Shown here: piece after piece, positions 47,601 through 56,600 of the stretch | Numbering within the stretch: the first letter of the stretch is position 1 | How the letters are laid out: the number at the start of each line of letters is the position of its first letter | Assembly (NCBI GenBank): GCA_945910005.1 | Contig: OX246743.1 | Span: 44,240,736-44,304,735, forward strand | DNA length: 64,000 nt | DNA from: Isoperla grammatica | Taxonomy: Eukaryota; Arthropoda; Insecta; Plecoptera; Perlodidae | Direction: 5' to 3' | The notes under the pieces: model-generated | What the model saw: the letters and a program-made list of their open reading frames with translations, nothing else | Database searches by the model: none | What the model was told of the DNA's origin: nothing | Made by a program: the position numbers and the translations under genes

Positions 47601-50279
47601 AGTAAATACAACAATGTACAGTGGTTACAGCTAACCTAATCTAATGAACACATGTTTGGGTGAGAGTAACTTACCGAAGGGTGAGAGGAGCTTACCAAAG
47701 GGTGAGAGGAGCTAACCGAAGGGTGAGAGTAACCTACCAAAGGGTGAGAGGGGCTTACCAAAGGGTGAGAGGAGCTTACCGAAGGGTGAGAGTAACCTAC
47801 CGAAGGGTGAGAGTAACCTACCGAAGGGTGAGAGGGGCTTACCAAAGGGTGAGAGGAGCTTACCGAAGGGTGAGAGTAACCTACCGAAGGGTGAGAGTAA
47901 CTTACCGAAGGGTGAGAGTAACTTACCGAAGGGTGAGAGTAACCTACCGAAGGGTGAGAGTAACCTACGGAAGGGTGAGAGTAACCTACCGAAGGGTGAG
48001 AGCAACCTACCGAAGGGTGAGAGTAACCTACCAAAGGGTGAGAGGAGCTTACCGAAGGGTGAGAGTAACCTACGGAAGGGTGAGAGTAACCTACGGAAGG
48101 GTGAGAGTAACCTACCGAAGGGTGAGAGGAGCTTACCGAAGGGTGAGAGCAACCTACCGAAGGGTGAGAGTAACCTACGGAAGGGTGAGAGGGGCTTACC
48201 AAAGGGTGAGAGGAGCTTACCGAAGGGTGAGAGTAACCTACCGAAGGGTGAGAGTAACTTACCGAAGGGTGAGAGTAACCTACCGAAGGGTGAGAGTAAC
48301 CTACCGAAGGGTGAGAGCAACTTACCGAAGGGTGAGAGTAACCTACCGAAGGGTGAGAGTAACCTACCGAAGGGTGAGAGTAACCTACCGAAGGGTGAGA
48401 GTAACCTACCGAAGGGTGAGAGTAACCTACCGAAAAGTGAGAGTAACATACCGAAGGGTGAAAGTAACCTACCGAAGGGTGAGAGTAACATACCGAAGGG
48501 TGAGAGTAACCTACCGAAGGGTGAGAGTAACCTACCGAAGGGTGAGAGAGTAACCTACCGAAGGGTGAGAGTAACCTACCGAAGGGTGAGAGTAACTTAC
48601 CGAAGGGTGAGAGTAACCTACCGAAGGGTGAGAGTAACCTACCGAAGGGTGAGAGCAACTTACCGAAGGGTGAGAGTAACCTACCGAAGGGTGAGAGTAA
48701 CCTACCGAAGGGTGAGAGTAACCTACCGAAGGGTGAGAGTAACCTACCGAAGGGTGAGAGTAACCTACCGAAGGGTGAGAGTAACCTACCGAAAAGTGAG
48801 AGTAACTTACCGAAGGGTGAAAGTAACCTACCGAAGGGTGAGAGTAACATACCGAAGGGTGAGAGGAGCTTACCGAAGGGTGAGAGTAACCTACCGAAGG
48901 GTGAGAGTAACCTACCGAAGGGTGAGAGTAACCTACCGAAGGGTGAGAGCAACTTACCGAAGGGTGAGAGTAACCTACCGAAGGGTGAGAGTAAACCTAC
49001 CGAAGGGTGAGAGTAACCTACCGAAGGGTGAGAGTAACCTACCGAAGGGTGAGAGTAACCTACCGAAAAGTGAGAGTAACATACCGAAGGGTGAAAGTAA
49101 CCTACCGAAGGGTGAGAGTAACATACCGAAGGGTGAGAGTAACCTACCGAAGGGTGAGAGTAACCTACCGAAGGGTGAGAGAGTAACCTACCGAAGGGTG
49201 AGAGTAACCTACCGAAGGGTGAGAGTAACTTACCGAAGGGTGAGAGTAACCTACCGAAGGGTGAGAGTAACCTACCGAAGGGTGAGAGCAACTTACCGAA
49301 GGGTGAGAGTAACCTACCGAAGGGTGAGAGTAACCTACCGAAGGGTGAGAGTAACCTACCGAAGGGTGAGAGTAACCTACCGAAAAGTGAGAGTAACTTA
49401 CCGAAGGGTGAAAGTAACCTACCGAAGGGTGAGAGTAACATACCGAAGGGTGAGAGGAGCTTACCGAAGGGTGAGAGTAACCTACCGAAGGGTGAGAGTA
49501 ACCTACCGAAGGGTGAGAGTAACCTACCGAAGGGTGAGAGCAACTTACCGAAGGGTGAGAGTAACCTACCGAAGGGTGAGAGTAAACCTACCGAAGGGTG
49601 AGAGCAACTTACCGAAGGGTGAGGCGCTGAGGGGAGACCCAGGCCGCGACCGAACCTTCTCGATGATGTTGCCGAGAACCAACTCAAGGTCGTCCATGGG
49701 CATCTGTTCGTAGAACGAGTCCAGACTCCCAGACGCTGCAGACAAAACCAACAACACAAACGTTGGTGAGACTTGGGTCCTTGGTGGCTCATTCTGTTGG
49801 GACGCAGGTCTTAGCCTATGGACTTGGTTTGAATCCCGCATAGTGCATCTAGGTGTATTTCAATTGTCCTTCATCATTAGGCAGATGCATAAGTGGACAT
49901 TTTAGGCAGGCATAAGGGGAATCCACCAAGGAAGGGCAGGGCCAAATAAATGGGAGAAGAAGTCTTCAGGGGGACAGTAAGTGGTGGGAGGACAGTGAAA
50001 TGATCAACAGGTGAATGTGGGAAGAAGAGGTTGACATACCCATGAAACTGGCCACGTTGTCCGTGTAGGACATGGTCTCCACTATCTTGGTTAGCTCGGC
50101 GATGTAGTTGGCCATCGCCTCCTCGCGAGGCATGTTGCCCAGCTTGTTCCACGCGTCCCATTTCATCTTCTTGACCACCTCCCAGAAGGAGGGTCGGGGC
50201 TGAGTGCACGGACCCTCGCTGGCCTGCTTGAAGTAGCCGTAGAACCTGAGCATGAGGTCATTGGATGGCTGGTAGGACC
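41634..50279 (-). CDS. ACBD5: ACBD5-like acyl-CoA-binding, tail-anchored peroxisomal protein (5' end missing)
   Basis: Minus-strand exons are 50279-50040, 49735-49613, 47435-47278, 46508-46319, 42534-42374 and 41771-41634. All are GT-AG and in phase. The first exon, coding the start of the acyl-CoA-binding domain, is not found and may lie beyond the window. ACBD5 binds very-long-chain acyl-CoA and tethers peroxisomes to the ER. The first exon seen carries the domain core (YGYFKQASEGPC, MKWDAW). The exon at 47435-47278 ends with an acidic tract and EFIDTVE, a good FFAT motif for binding VAP proteins on the ER. The exon at 42534-42374 holds the coiled coil (VDISQQIQETVLHLQRDLDR). The last exon encodes WWPFREISP, a hydrophobic anchor (AAFLVVWPFVAHFLISYL) and the basic tail QRRRSNRLS, matching the ACBD5 C-terminus. 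Two oddities are described separately: one intron is nearly all minisatellite, and the anchor exon is duplicated. The FHA gene lies inside the intron between 46319 and 42534. Confidence 0.9.
41666..41971 (-). repeat. Exact 153-bp tandem duplication of the ACBD5 anchor exon and its acceptor
   Basis: 41666-41818 and 41819-41971 appear identical base for base. The unit contains the intron end with its splice acceptor (CTGTTCAG) and the anchor exon up to HFLISYL; the basic tail and stop follow only the downstream copy. 153 bp is 51 codons, so the frame stays open through both. Use of the upstream acceptor (exon from 41924) would add 51 residues and a second hydrophobic anchor; use of the downstream one (41771) gives the normal tail. 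Confidence 0.93.
43229..43400. mobile_element. TIR foldback element in the ACBD5 intron
   Basis: The left arm CCCACATTGCACGGTTCAAC...CGTCAAACTTATTGAATTCAA pairs with the right arm TTGAATTCAATAAGTTTGACG...GTTCAA...AATGTGGG over about 45 bp with a few mismatches. No target duplication is clear. It lies just 3' of the nested FHA gene. Confidence 0.75.
43510..45303 (-). CDS. Protein with two Ki-67-type FHA domains, one exon, nested in an ACBD5 intron
   Basis: An open frame of 597 residues without introns. FHA domain 1 is about residues 5-106: GR at 34-35, S46, H50 and N77 are in the positions used for phosphothreonine binding, then LRHGDVVTLGDKRFVWQYP. FHA domain 2 is about residues 243-340: GR at 273-274, a VADKQC segment where domain 1 has IAHKHC, then LCHGDVITMAERSFRWEYP. 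Both are most like the N-terminal FHA of the chromosome-surface protein Ki-67 (HGDVIT...RSFR). Between and after them are long Ser/Thr-Pro and Lys/Arg-rich linkers, expected to be disordered and phosphorylated by mitotic kinases. The C-terminal part has RRQVAKIDPSLFRG, which I do not recognise with certainty. GC content is far above the surroundings. A role in chromatin or mitosis is inference from the FHA type. Nothing seen suggests a pseudogene. The antisense open frame at 43891-45135 is a shadow of its GC-rich codons. Confidence 0.85.
   Translation of the reverse strand: MKMPASIYGYLGSLRREGSVGSLYPVRSGHCTIGRDGDCSVRIHQSEIAHKHCLIESHGDRESTIRSLDPDSVTLLNDARVGETAATLRHGDVVTLGDKRFVWQYPETSKYWHNPGKRYLKISPTTSKATGERVPNAKTDRAKVPAKSSSARRPSTPGFPLKKAASQNKLSSSGSGFDEDSPPVTPTPRKNKKTRATSAGLLAKKTVERKSSGFKTRAPSMLASLQKKASEIGLADLDALKHPRTVYGQLAVLRPNGAFGSRLPLSAENCTVGRGPDCAIRIALSTVADKQCLIASGKNRVSTVTNLSKGTSTLLNGKSVGEEPKNLCHGDVITMAERSFRWEYPMSSKFWVPDTKTNANNPAGVGSKGQKGLVATDDRKMVPQSKPGLLKMPTVRASVPKAAPPKKTSKTSLTTKKPAAPSNSLLRHLNPAQPLHISMKHASSLRTPPNETKGPNRRKSPPSPVSKVLPQQSRSKMPTAKALPRKASSFNVRGAPNNARSFPKFSDKKIAKPVAAKPAVARKSTTSLRKATPQRAASTSDSSCDGSVSPPPPTEGPKPRRQVAKIDPSLFRGCCFTSSPQNVLKERMATERPASPD
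45304..46318. other. Upstream region of the FHA gene, within the ACBD5 intron
   Basis: Must contain the promoter of the nested FHA gene, but no core element stands out. A TA-flanked inverted-repeat element is at 45765-45937 (separate entry). Otherwise AT-rich with no exon. Confidence 0.45.
45765..45937. mobile_element. MITE with about 47-bp perfect inverted repeats and TA flanks
   Basis: GGTCTGTTCGTTGGACCTAC...CTACTTCGAT at the left is repeated as its exact reverse complement at the right (ATCGAAGTAG...GTAGGTCCAACGAACAGACC). TA precedes and follows the element. The total of 173 bp has no coding capacity. Near-identity of the arms suggests recent insertion or gene conversion. Confidence 0.88.
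46509..47277. other. ACBD5 intron, nothing recognised
   Basis: The intron between the exons ending at 47278 and starting at 46508. No repeat or exon stands out apart from a pyrimidine-rich stretch at 46735-46815. Confidence 0.4.
47655..49623 (-). repeat. 21-bp minisatellite, about 94 units, derived from the ACBD5 splice-donor junction
   Basis: Read on the minus strand, the unit is GGTAGGTTACTCTCACCCTTC. The ACBD5 exon just upstream ends CTCACCCTTCG and its intron begins GTAAGTTGCT, so the exon-intron border is the first repeat unit. Almost all units keep GGTAAGT, GGTAGGT, GGTATGT or GGTAAGC at the same place. Most units are 21 bp; exceptions include 22-bp units near 48993 and 49585 and 23-bp units near 48548 and 49182. 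A higher-order repeat of about 633 bp is visible (segments starting near 48551 and 49184). The left part (47655-48240) has a different variant mix (GAGGAGCTTACC, GAGGGGCTTACCAAA). The long reading frames on both strands are by-products of the 21-bp period. Confidence 0.95.
49782..49980 (+). repeat. SINE copy (family A head plus family B core) in an ACBD5 intron
   Basis: GGTGGCTCATTCTGTTGGGAC, then TTGGTTTGAATCCCGCAT at B-box spacing, followed at about 49900-49955 by GAAGGGCAGGGCCAAAT. The two modules occur together here. Confidence 0.55.
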
Positions 50280-51011
50280 CTGCAACACACACACACAAGC
50301 GCTTCTTAGTTACGTGCATTTTAAACATTTTATTTTTTTTAATTTTTATTAAAAATTACAAAATATAATTTTTGTTTTTTTGTTTTTTTTTACGAACCTA
50401 CATATTTAGTTATAGATAATTTAGTAATGTCTGAACACATTCAAGATTAGTTGACGTTTCCATTTAGAGTTTCTTGGGCGGTAATCAAAACACATACACA
50501 GATGATGCCTGGTTTCAAGTGCTCATGCCAGTCGAGCACTATAATAAATAATATAGTGGCCGGGCTTGACTAAGTTTCAATAATTAACGATTCCATTAAT
50601 TTCTATGATGGCTCAGGACGTATAATTGAATTGCATTCATTCATTCAATGGTTTGCTGGCTTAGCTGGAGCTGTGAAACCACGATGGGTTATTATACTAG
50701 AGTTGTAACAGGTTCAATGTGCAATACTCACAGATAAGAGTATCTACAGTGACTTGACTATATAATAACATCTATTATCGCATGAACTATGGTTTTAATT
50801 TCATTATATACAACATCACTCAGCAAATCAATATGTTTTTTAAACAGATCTGTTTCGTTAAAGAATTCTCTGACCCATTTTAAAGTGAAAAGTTCTTTCT
50901 TCGTAATCTAGGTATATTTTTGAGCTCATTTTTTTTTGGGGGGGGGGGGGGGACAGAATTGTTTGGGCTATTTTTAGTATATATAGGCATCAAAGCAAAG
51001 CGTAAAGCTAC

Positions 51012-51238
51012 TACGCAAGGGCGCTTGCATGAGCACGATGCATCACGCAGAAGTCAAAGATGTGTTTATTAATTAAATAGGGATTTTCATTTTTTTGGGA
51101 TTGACAATCAGTTCCTCCACCGACCACCATCTTCAACGGAATCCTCGAGACTGATCAAATCCACCACAAAAAAAAACACAGCTTTGACTTCTCCCGTGAT
51201 GCATCGCCCTCAACCACACGCATGCGTCATTGCGTTGC
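51012..51238. mobile_element. Imperfect inverted-repeat element
   Basis: ACGCAAGGGCGCTTGCATG...CGATGCATCACG.AGAAGTCAAAG at the left matches the reverse complement of the right end (CTTTGACTTCTCCCGTGATGCATCG...ATTGCGT) with small gaps. No coding capacity and no certain target duplication. Confidence 0.55.
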
Positions 51239-52548
51239 GTGTCCCTTAAAAACAGTAACCTGATAATTTAAGGTCCTCTGTTCGCATCATTATATTAAGT
51301 TGTAACAACTTTTAAAATCACAATTGTGGTTAGACAGTGCAGATAGATATTATCAAGGACCACAGATAGCGCAATACACAATAATTCATTAAGTTTGGAT
51401 AAAATCCCCTACAAGTTCAACAGGTAGGTGTTCATAAAGAAACACTTGTCTCGGCCACTCTGTTTGAGGTTTATAAACGCGCGATAACTCTGGGCGGGGT
51501 GGGGGGGGGGGGGGGGGGTCCACCCTCCGTAACGGCCAGTACGTGTGACATCACGTGAATACTCGGCCATATAAGCCATGAACCATTCTGACGAGTGACA
51601 AGCGCGGTGTCACACGTGCTACGCTACGTCACGTGGCGGTCACGTGGTACGCCCGCGGAGGTCATCCGGCGTGCTGACTACTTGACCTTGGCGCCTGTGA
51701 CTTGCTGTATTGGTCAGGAGGACTCGCAAACCGGTAGAAACACAACAAACACAATCGAGCCGGTCCAGTCGCAACAACTAATACAAGTAGCCTACCGTGA
51801 TATTTATAGTATACCGGTAGTTTTGAATATCCAAGACAATGCAATTAGGGTGATCACACAACTACGATCACAACCACGAGCTCACAAACTAACCCGGATT
51901 GAGACGTTACCACAATTTGTGGGAGTGGATTCAATTCGTGAATCAGATCCTCTTCGGGAAGTGTTTCTATGAGAAGTAAATTGGAAGTACATTAAAAATC
52001 CAATTCAACCCTCCACATCTGGGCCTGGGGTTACTTTGCCAGTCGTAAGTGGCGACAAAATTAAGTCGTCCCCTTTCCTTCCATTAACCCCTTTACTACT
52101 TGTCCCTATTTCCCTCATACCACCCTCTGACGTCACATGATCGAGATGTCGAGTACGTTAAAGGCGCTGTGTATTGTGCACGCACGGCTGCAGGTACAGT
52201 AGTACTGGTACCAAGACGTGACGCAATAGAGAGCGCGACCAACCGGCAACAACACTTTTCCTCCGACATCGAAAGTGAGGCTGCCGCAGTTACTGTTACC
52301 GTCGTCGGTCTACCGAGCATCTCGCAATACACGAGACTCTTTGTAGTTGCAGATGCGAGCTGAACGACGCAATGTTTCCGTAGGAATACTTATTATAGGG
52401 TGCAAACCAGCTTGTGTCCCTCTTCAGGGTCCTCACTCCAGAACAGTTTTAGGCGGTTGTAAAATTGCGCCCCCTATTCCGTAACCCGGGCGCAAGTTGC
52501 ATCCAACGTACTGGAATGAGAGCCCAGCGACTCACTAGGTATTGTGCC

Positions 52549-52712
52549 ATTGTGGACAAGATTACTTTACACCTGCTGCTTTCGTCACATCCGGGGCAGT
52601 CGTAGCCAGCCGGCGAACCGCCCGAGACACACCAGCACCAATACCGATCGCTGATTGGCTACGAACCAGTCACCTGTGACGAAAGCATGTGTAAGGTAGT
52701 CTTGGGACAACT
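52549..52712. mobile_element. Inverted-repeat element related to sequence near 55730
   Basis: The left end (TTGTGGACAAGATTACTTTACAC, then CTTTCGTCAC) pairs with the right end (GTGACGAAAGCATGTGTAA, then GGTAGTCTTGGGACAAC). The inner block GCGAACCGC.CGA.ACA...CGCTGATTGGCTA recurs in diverged form at about 55733-55775, near another GTGACGAAAGCA at 55798. Confidence 0.65.
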
Positions 52713-53056
52713 ATATGTTAGGGTGTTTGGATGGTTGAGAAGGGATGTACAAGGCTGCGGCGGCGAATGCCCTAATGTATCTGATTTGTCCGACTTCATA
52801 TAGGCCTATGTATTATGTATGTATGTATGAGTGAGCCAGCTGTCGAGTACGAGTAAAGCACCAACTCATGGCTGCACGTATCACTAACCTGCAGCTCAAG
52901 GCCTGGCAAGTGTCATGTCAACCACTCGGCCACACGACACGACACTAGCGCAGGTAATGGCTGCACAGCTCGACCAAGGCTGTATACACACTAATGTGAG
53001 TGTGCGCACCGCTCCCTGCATAATAACACGCGTGCGTTGCCCAAGAGATGTCAATA

Positions 53057-53750
53057 TAAGGTGACCATATTTACAAATCGAAATTCCGGGACAAACACAA
53101 CTTTCGGCGACAACAATGGGGGGTGTGGGGGGGATGCCCCCCACAACAGGGCTGCAGGCAATTTTTTGAAAACGTTTTTTGTGTGGTTTTAAGCGTTTTA
53201 GAATGAGTTTAGAATGAGTTGATTTTTGATGTTTTTTTACTTTTAAGATGCTCTTTAATGTCTGATCGTCCTCCGTGCGCGATAGAAAATGTGGATTGAC
53301 ACTGACTGCAATGAACGTATGAATCGTCATTTGCCCGCAATTGCTTTAAACATGAGAAGTCTTTTTGTAACTCACTGTTAAATTAACACTTCCGTTTTGG
53401 AGGCGGCATTGTCGCAGCACAAACAAACACACACAGTATCAAAGTTCAAAGGAGACAAATGACTCGCCAAATACAACAAGTCAAAGCCGAGACGGTAGGT
53501 TGGTAGGGGTAGGGTAGGCCAGTCAGCTGATATGGTACCGGTAAGCTACGTGTTCAGCTGCCATCACAAGTAACTCGATTTATCACGCATTTTGTTCTAA
53601 TACTTGCCGCATCGATAATTTCCGGGACATTAGAAACGTGTATCACAATTCCGGGACATTTAAGTGCTTTTCAAAAAGTCTTCGGGACGCCGGGACAGAG
53701 TGTAAAAAAACAGGACTGTCCCGGGAAATCCGGGACGTATGGTCACCTTA
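53057..53750. mobile_element. Non-autonomous hAT-like transposon with 8-bp target duplication
   Basis: The ends are TAAGGTGACCATA at the left and TATGGTCACCTTA at the right, exact inverted repeats. The flanking direct repeat is TGTCAATA at 53049-53056 and 53751-53758. Subterminal CCGGGAC words are inverted at the two ends and repeated near 53618 and 53652. At 694 bp it has no transposase frame. TIR length and 8-bp duplication fit the hAT superfamily. Confidence 0.93.
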
Positions 53751-53758
53751 TGTCAATA

Positions 53759-54510
53759 TGACATTGCTTGCACTTGTACACAGGGCCGCACAGCCACGGT
53801 CACACAATCATATACTCGCGGGCAAGGAAAGGACATTTTGTGCGGCTAGATGTACTAGTTTGTTCATTTCCCCTGCCCAAAGTCACACAATCATACTCGC
53901 CGGCAAGAAAAGGGCATCTAGTGCGGCTCGTTGCACTAGTTTGTTCATTTCCGCTGCCCAGAGCCTGCTACCTTATCGTGGTGGGCAGGTTTGCGTGCTT
54001 TGGTGATCCCGAGAGCTATGCTGGTGCCGGCTGTAGGGCCACCCTAGCCGGGACAGGTCGATGTGAAGCCAGTTTTGGCAAGGAATGTCCTAAGGCTGAT
54101 AGTAAGACACAATCCCTCCACCTCCAATTTTAACAAGTTAGCGCCCACACTGTTCGTGCATGGGTCATTGGGAGACGTTTATTTCATTGATAGATGATGT
54201 TGCCCCATAGATTATTCCTAATGTATTTCTTGACGAACAACACCGACTTAGACAGTCTGTAGACATCAGACAGAAGCCATAGAGCCACTTGGGTCAATGA
54301 ACGACAAGTGTGATAATTGAGAACGACGGGTCTCGCGTGTTGAGAGAGCGAGAGTCATTCAGGAGGTCGTGAACCGAGGGTTTATTGCTGGGATAGCTAT
54401 ATTCCAAACACCGTAATACTCCTAGTTGGTCACCTGTGAAGGGCGCACCGGCCCATGCTAGTGCGTACCCATACAGTATATAGTGGAACAATAACCACAT
54501 TCGTAAACAC
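53759..54510. other. Intergenic, short direct repeat, no gene recognised
   Basis: A direct repeat of about 75 bp occurs at about 53800-53880 and 53884-53955 (ACACAATCATA.TCGC.GGCAAG... GTGCGGCT.G.TGTACTAGTTTGTTCATTTCC). No coding exon is supportable. Confidence 0.45.
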
Positions 54511-55092
54511 AAAACACTCACCAAAGTGCGCGTAACTTTTCGAGAGCTCTGCTCTCTTCCTCAGACGCACGCATTCGGTGAGTGTCTTTTGTTTATAAAA
54601 CACTCACAAAAGTGCGTAACTTTTCGAGAGCTCTACTGCATGTCTTACTCAGACGCACGCACTTCGGCGAGTGTCTTTTGTTTATAAAACACTCACCAAA
54701 GTGCGTAACTTTTCGAGAGCTCTGTTGTCTTCCTCAGACGCACGCACTTCGGCGAGTGTCTTTTGTTTATAAAACACTCACCAAAGTGCGTAGCTTTTCG
54801 AGAGCTCTGCTCTCTTCCTCAGACGCACGCACTTCGGCGAGTGTAAGTGCGTAACATTTCGAGAGCTCTGTTGTCTTCTGCAGACGCACGCACTTCGGTG
54901 AGTGTCTTTTGTTTATAGAACACTCACCAAATTGCGTAACTTTTCGAGAGCTCTGCTCTCTTCCTCGGACGCACGCACTTCGGTGAGTGTCTTTTGTTTA
55001 CAAAACACTCACCAAAGTGCGCATAACTTTTCGAGAGCTCAGTTCTCTTCCTCAGACGCACGCACTTCGGCGAGTGTCTTTTGTTTATGACA
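54511..55092. repeat. Tandem array of about 86-bp hairpin units, about 7 copies
   Basis: Unit landmark AAAACACTCACCAAAGTGCG recurs at about 54511, 54597, 54686 and 54771, and near 54920 and 55005. One unit near 54841 is truncated. Within each unit CACTCACCAAAGTGCG and CGCACTTCGGCGAGTG are imperfect inverted repeats, so each unit can form a stem around AACTTTTCGAGAGCTCTG. Reading frames through it on both strands are artefacts. Confidence 0.9.
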
Positions 55093-55197
55093 GTGGTAAT
55101 ATACTGTTCGCGTGCTCGTTTCGTTAGAAACATTCCCCCGGTCTTCTCGGTTTGGTAACCAAGGTTTCAACAAACAATACAACATTCAAAACGTAAA

Positions 55198-55388
55198 GGA
55201 TGGTCCACACAGATTTTTTAAGCATAAGATTTAAGGTTTAACGCGTAGTCGTAAAGTTGGATCATAGGAAACACGTACTGGCGTTCACACAAAGTTTTAG
55301 TTTTAAGAGATTGTTTTCATTGTTGTTCTTGGCAACAACGTCTTAAAACCTTAAATCTTATGCTTAAAACATCTGTGTTGACCAGCCT
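55198..55388. mobile_element. MITE with about 42-bp inverted repeats and TAA flanks
   Basis: AGGATGGTCCACACAGATTTT...AAGCATAAGATTTAAGGTTT at the left matches the reverse complement of the right end (AAACCTTAAATCTTATGCTT...CTGTGTTGACCAGCCT). TAA lies outside each end, which would fit a PIF/Harbinger-type 3-bp duplication. Confidence 0.82.
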
Positions 55389-55439
55389 TAAGGCAGTCGC
55401 CGCGTGATTGTTCGCAGCGAGTCGTCGATTATTCCTTGT

Positions 55440-55640
55440 TTAACGACGTACTCGACAGCTAAGGTCATGTGACTTCTTTCGCGTCGGATCCGTTAAACAC
55501 CCCTGGCGTCGTCATAAGGGGAGTCCAGCAAGGGAGGACAGGGCCAAGTGGGAATAGGACAGGGTCTCCTTTTGTAGCCTCTTACGACTGGCAGAGTCAC
55601 TCTGGGCCGATTCTACCCCTGGACCCAGACGGGGATCGAA
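55440..55640 (+). repeat. Dispersed conserved-core SINE (family B), copy 3
   Basis: Contains AGCAAGGGAGGACAGGGCCA, then AGCCTCTTACGACTGGCAGA and GTCACTCTGGGCC, in the same order as at 10160-10345. It also shares the upstream GTCGTCATA block with that copy and with 5120-5220. Confidence 0.65.
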
Positions 55641-56104
55641 TATCCGTCCAACGTCAGCGGGTTATACTTGTTGCATCTCTACATGCTAAAGTCGTCGCAC
55701 GACAACCATTCCGATGCTACAGTCAGAGGCAACCAGCGAACCGCTCGACACAAACCCTCGCTGGTTGGCTATACGAAGTGGGGGTTTGTTCCTCGCCTGT
55801 GACGAAAGCACGAGAAAGGTCGCTGCGCGGCAACTTTACACACTAAGCGGACCCCGGAAAAACATAAACCTAGTATCAAGTGGGCGAGCGAATCACAACG
55901 ATACTCTCGCGAATGATATTAATTACGTCACGGTATCCAACACTTCTCTAACGACCTTGACCAAGGACGTTGCGGCTCTGACGACGACGACGAGGGGACA
56001 TATATATATATGTATAATCACCACCACACGTGTGTACGTACCCACATCAAGGGCGCAGGTCCTTGACTATACACCTCGAAGACTACGCATTTACATGTAT
56101 AGTC

Positions 56105-56600
56105 TTGATTTGATAGAAGACGTGGGTATGTTTAATCGACTAGAACATTCCATCTTAATTGGCATTAGGCTCTCTATTGGCAGGCATTTTTATCCCAGTC
56201 CGCCCCTGTCGTAGAGGGAAACGGGGCTTATTCTGGCATCACACAGGCACCCTCATTAGACTCCCATTCAACACTAGTAGCTGCCTTGGGATCAATTAAT
56301 TGCATTTTACAGCTAAACCGTGCATCGTAGAGCGAAACGGGGCTTATTCTAGCATCACACAGACATTGTATTGCACTTGTAAGGGGGCCTGCCCTGTAGT
56401 CAATAAAGAATCAATAATAATAATAACTGCAAGAAACTCCACCTTGTTCGAAAAAAATTCCGTTTATATGTCCTTGACACTACACTTCGAAAAGAACTCC
56501 TTGCACGTAAACTCTTGATTTGATAGAAGACGTGGGTATGATTAACTGACTTGAACACTCCATCTTAATTGACATTATGACCTCTATTAGCAGGTATAAA
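56105..56600. repeat. Short copy of the 119-bp satellite within a repeated flank
   Basis: About two satellite units (56195-56370) begin at the same junction as the main array, TTTTTATCCCA.TCCGCCCC followed by TGTCGTAGAG. The flank GATTTGATAGAAGACGTGGG... CCATCTTAATTG.CATTA...CTCTATT.GCAGG occurs on the left (about 56105-56185) and again on the right (about 56517-56595), so the segment is bracketed by direct repeats about 412 bp apart. Confidence 0.75.

Larger units (their letters stand above)
50280..53056. other. Region upstream of the ACBD5 exons, no gene recognised
   Basis: It should include intron and possibly the missing first exon of ACBD5, but I could not find a start codon followed by a phase-1 donor that encodes the expected N-terminus. 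GC and CpG content rises at about 51480-52700. G-runs are at 50939-50952 and 51497-51518. Two imperfect inverted-repeat elements are at 51012-51238 and 52549-52712 (separate entries). Confidence 0.4.

Noticed and set aside
47636..49792. A 718-codon minus-strand frame and 259-382-codon frames on both strands over the same region
   Set aside because: A 21-bp period keeps almost any frame open. The region is an intron of the ACBD5-like gene by splice phase, and the frame does not match the flanking exons.
49613..50279. Separate gene for the ACB domain, independent of the anchor exons
   Set aside because: Phases agree through all six exons, and both ends match the same protein family, so one gene is simpler.
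54511..55092. Repeat-spacer array with palindromic repeats
   Set aside because: The sequence between arms is also repeated in each unit, so this is a simple tandem satellite.
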